Below, piece after piece: positions 8,848 through 10,387 of a DNA stretch of 10,387 bases. The notes under the pieces are model-generated. The model saw only the letters and a list, made by a program, of their open reading frames with translations. It was not told the DNA's origin and made no database searches. The DNA is from Prevotella sp. (lineage in GTDB: Bacteria; Bacillota; Clostridia; Oscillospirales; Ruminococcaceae). The position numbers and the translations under genes are program-made. Numbering within the stretch: position 1 is the first letter of the stretch; each line of letters begins with the position of its first letter. The DNA lies in assembly GCA_023663025.1 (NCBI GenBank), contig JAMPIC010000046.1, forward strand, positions 1-10,387. The letters run 5' to 3'.

Positions 8848-8883
8848 TTTAAAAGACCTCGTTTCTAAGTATAAGATACACAT

Positions 8884-8912
8884 ATTATACCACATTTTTT
8901 CCGACAATGCAA
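8884..8912 (-). promoter_or_regulatory. Promoter of the GH13 gene
   Basis: On the - strand, TTGCAT (8912-8907) and TATAAT (8889-8884) are separated by 17 bases. TGG directly before TATAAT makes an extended -10. Transcription would start near 8877, giving a leader of about 30 bases before the start codon at 8847. Confidence 0.75.
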
Positions 8913-9112
8913 GCCAATACCGTTAAAATCCGCAAAGCCGCATGTTTTGAGGACGCGCTGTACGGCTATCGCGCAAATTACGGCGGTGCGCGGTTTTACG
9001 GAAACGCTCATGCGTCAGCGGGAAAACGGCGGCTTTATTCCGCAGGATTTTCCATCGCCTCCCGATCCGTTTCCTTTTGCCCGAATTCGGAAAATAAAAT
9101 TCAAGAATACTA
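8913..9112. other. Non-coding spacer between the GH13 and DHH genes
   Basis: The gene-free gap between the start codons is 356 bases (8848-9203). Its ends hold the two promoters. The middle is rather GC-rich, like coding DNA, and has open frames (8907-9116 and 8947-9192 on the + strand), but they lack ribosome binding sites and resemble no family I know. I see no repeat or clear RNA structure. Confidence 0.4.
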
Positions 9113-9141
9113 TTGAAATCCTGAAAAAAATGGTGTATAAT
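9113..9141 (+). promoter_or_regulatory. Promoter of the DHH phosphoesterase gene
   Basis: TTGAAA (9113-9118) and TATAAT (9136-9141) are separated by 17 bases, close to the vegetative consensus. Transcription would start near 9148, leaving a leader of about 55 bases. Confidence 0.85.
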
Positions 9142-9203
9142 ATTATCATAATGTGCTGTTGTACGATTTTTTTGTTCATTATTTTGTGTTAGGAGTTGTT
9201 ACC

Positions 9204-10121
9204 ATGAGACTTGTTACACGTTCGGATTTTGACGGACTTGCCTGCGGCGCGCTGCTTAAAGACGTTGGAATAATCGACCACTGGAAATTTGCTCACCCCA
9301 AGGATCTTCAGGACGGTCTTATTGAGATCACAGAGGACGACTGCCTCGCCAATGTTCCCTTTGTGGAGGGCTGCGGACTTTGGTTTGACCATCATTCCAG
9401 CGAGTTTGAAAGAAATCAGCTTGAAGGCAAATATAAGGGCGAGAGCCGTATAGCTCCCTCCTGCGCGAGGATCATCTACGATTATTACGGCGGAGACGAG
9501 CGCTTCGGTCACTACAACGATATGATGATCGCCGTTGACAAGGTGGACAGCGGAAACCTTACAAGAGACGAGATACTCAATCCCACGGGCTGGATACTTG
9601 TAGGATTTCTTATGGATCCCAGAACGGGTTTGGGAAGATGGCGCAATTTCACCATATCCAATTATCAGCTTATGGAGAAGCTCATCGACTGCTGCCGTAC
9701 CATGAATACGGACGAGATACTTGCTCTGCCCGACGTTAAGGAAAGGATAGAGGTCTACTTTGAACAGGCGGAGAAATTCAAGGAAATGGTAAAGGATCAC
9801 ACCCGCGTCGAAAAGGACGTTATCATCAGCGATCTGCGCGGCGTTGACCCTATTTATTCGGGAAACCGTTTTCTGATTTACAGCTTGTATCCCGAACAGA
9901 ACATTTCCGCATGGATCGTAAACGGCAAGGGCGGCAAAGGGTGCAGCGCGGCAGTGGGGTACTCGGTGCTTAACCGCACTTCCAATGTTAACGTAGGCAG
10001 GCTTATGCTGAAATACGGCGGCGGCGGACATAAGGCGGTGGGAACTTGCCAGTTCACCGATGAGAATATGGATACCGATTTACCGAAGATGCTTGACGAG
10101 CTTATCAATTACAAGGAGTAG
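9204..10121 (+). CDS. DHH/DHHA1 family phosphoesterase
   Basis: The product has 305 residues. The start is set by AGGAG (9191-9195), eight bases before the ATG at 9204; the longer frame from 9153 begins only about five bases after the predicted transcription start and has no ribosome binding site. The N-terminal DHH domain shows SDFDG (7-11; D8 and D10 as metal ligands), the defining DHH triad at 62-64 within WFDHHSSE, and AVDKVDSGN (110-118). The C-terminal DHHA1 domain carries GGGGHKAVGTC (272-282). Members of this superfamily hydrolyse phosphodiester or phosphoanhydride bonds with Mn: oligoribonucleases and pAp phosphatases (NrnA), cyclic dinucleotide phosphodiesterases (GdpP) and exopolyphosphatases. 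No PAS/GGDEF domains or membrane segments are present, so GdpP is excluded; the substrate is otherwise open. It is a single-gene cytoplasmic enzyme with its own promoter and terminator. Confidence 0.88.
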   Translation: MRLVTRSDFDGLACGALLKDVGIIDHWKFAHPKDLQDGLIEITEDDCLANVPFVEGCGLWFDHHSSEFERNQLEGKYKGESRIAPSCARIIYDYYGGDERFGHYNDMMIAVDKVDSGNLTRDEILNPTGWILVGFLMDPRTGLGRWRNFTISNYQLMEKLIDCCRTMNTDEILALPDVKERIEVYFEQAEKFKEMVKDHTRVEKDVIISDLRGVDPIYSGNRFLIYSLYPEQNISAWIVNGKGGKGCSAAVGYSVLNRTSNVNVGRLMLKYGGGGHKAVGTCQFTDENMDTDLPKMLDELINYKE

Positions 10122-10140
10122 AAATACATATAGAATAAAC

Positions 10141-10178
10141 AAAAAGCTATCGACAGTTGTCGGGAGCTTTTTGTTTTT
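10141..10178 (+). terminator. Rho-independent terminator of the DHH gene
   Basis: AAAAAGCT (10141-10148) pairs with AGCTTTTT (10165-10172). The stem continues after an A-G mismatch and a T-G pair through CGACA/TGTCG. It runs into TTTTTGTTTTT, 19 bases after the stop codon. Confidence 0.9.
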
Positions 10179-10185
10179 GTGGGTG

Positions 10186-10387
10186 TAAATTGTTGTTTAG
10201 CGCAAAACAAAACGTCAGCGTAACGCGCGGCGAAGCCGCGACTAAAAAGTTCGCCAGCCTTTCAAGGCTGCGAGGTCCACGGGGCAGAGCCCCTGGTCGC
10301 TCCCCGCAGGGAGCGAAATCCCCCGCGCCCGTAGGGCGCAATTCGCCCCGAAACGGGGAAGAGGGTGAGAAATGCGACAGCATTTCG
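10186..10387 (-). repeat. Multi-hairpin intergenic repeat, right copy, inverted to the left copy
   Basis: Read on the - strand, this repeats the left copy (1-157). Hairpins are at 10297-10316 (8-pair stem, loop TGCG), 10277-10296, 10255-10270 (6-pair stem, loop TGAA) and 10226-10240, followed by the AT-richer tail 10203-10186. Further out it has two more hairpins, 10325-10339 (GCGCCC/GGGCGC) and 10346-10358 (CCCCG/CGGGG); the first of these is missing from the left copy. The 78-codon frame crossing it on the - strand (10147-10383) is not a credible gene. The element continues to, and perhaps past, the window end. Confidence 0.85.

Noticed and set aside
7165..8868. A 567-codon open frame antisense to the GH13 gene
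   Set aside because: The - strand frame has all four GH13 motifs plus DUF1653. The + strand frame has no ribosome binding site or recognisable domain and is a codon-bias shadow.

Overview
The window looks like a chromosomal piece of an anaerobic, hydrogen-producing, fibre-degrading Clostridia member, most likely close to Ruminococcus. The reasons are an NAD-linked three-subunit [FeFe]-hydrogenase, a glycoside hydrolase family 44 (GH44) enzyme of the type common in cellulolytic ruminococci, a DUF1540 protein, strong AGGAGG ribosome binding sites and extended -10 promoters. The genus is an inference; no rRNA or tRNA gene is present to confirm it.

Layout: 1-157 holds a GC-rich multi-hairpin repeat. 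158-489 is the promoter and leader region of an operon, hydC-hydB-hydA (490-4698, + strand), which encodes a probable electron-bifurcating hydrogenase. The operon ends at a strong hairpin terminator (4724-4760), probably shared with the convergent gene. Next, on the - strand, is a secreted, membrane-anchored GH44 glucanase (4779-6509). A 341-base divergent spacer with several palindromes separates it from a small + strand gene for a cysteine-rich DUF1540 protein (6851-7018), which has its own terminator. A - strand cytoplasmic alpha-amylase-family (GH13) enzyme with a C-terminal DUF1653 domain follows (7126-8847). After another divergent spacer comes a + strand DHH/DHHA1 phosphoesterase (9204-10121) with its own promoter and terminator. 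The window closes with a second copy of the multi-hairpin repeat in inverted orientation (10186-10387).

How the genes may work together: the GH44 enzyme would cut beta-glucan or xyloglucan at the cell surface. The GH13 enzyme would process alpha-glucan oligosaccharides, perhaps storage or imported maltodextrins, inside the cell. Glycolysis yields NADH and reduced ferredoxin, which the hydrogenase can oxidise together to release H2. The genes are separate transcription units, so this link is metabolic and not a co-regulated system.

Most worth a second look: (1) the two terminal hairpin-array repeats, whose stems differ by compensatory base changes; (2) a hydrogenase L1 motif with serine where the clostridial CpI enzyme has an H-cluster cysteine ligand; (3) the GH13-DUF1653 fusion; (4) the palindrome cluster between the GH44 and DUF1540 genes. 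I found no phage, CRISPR, transposase or obvious defence system.
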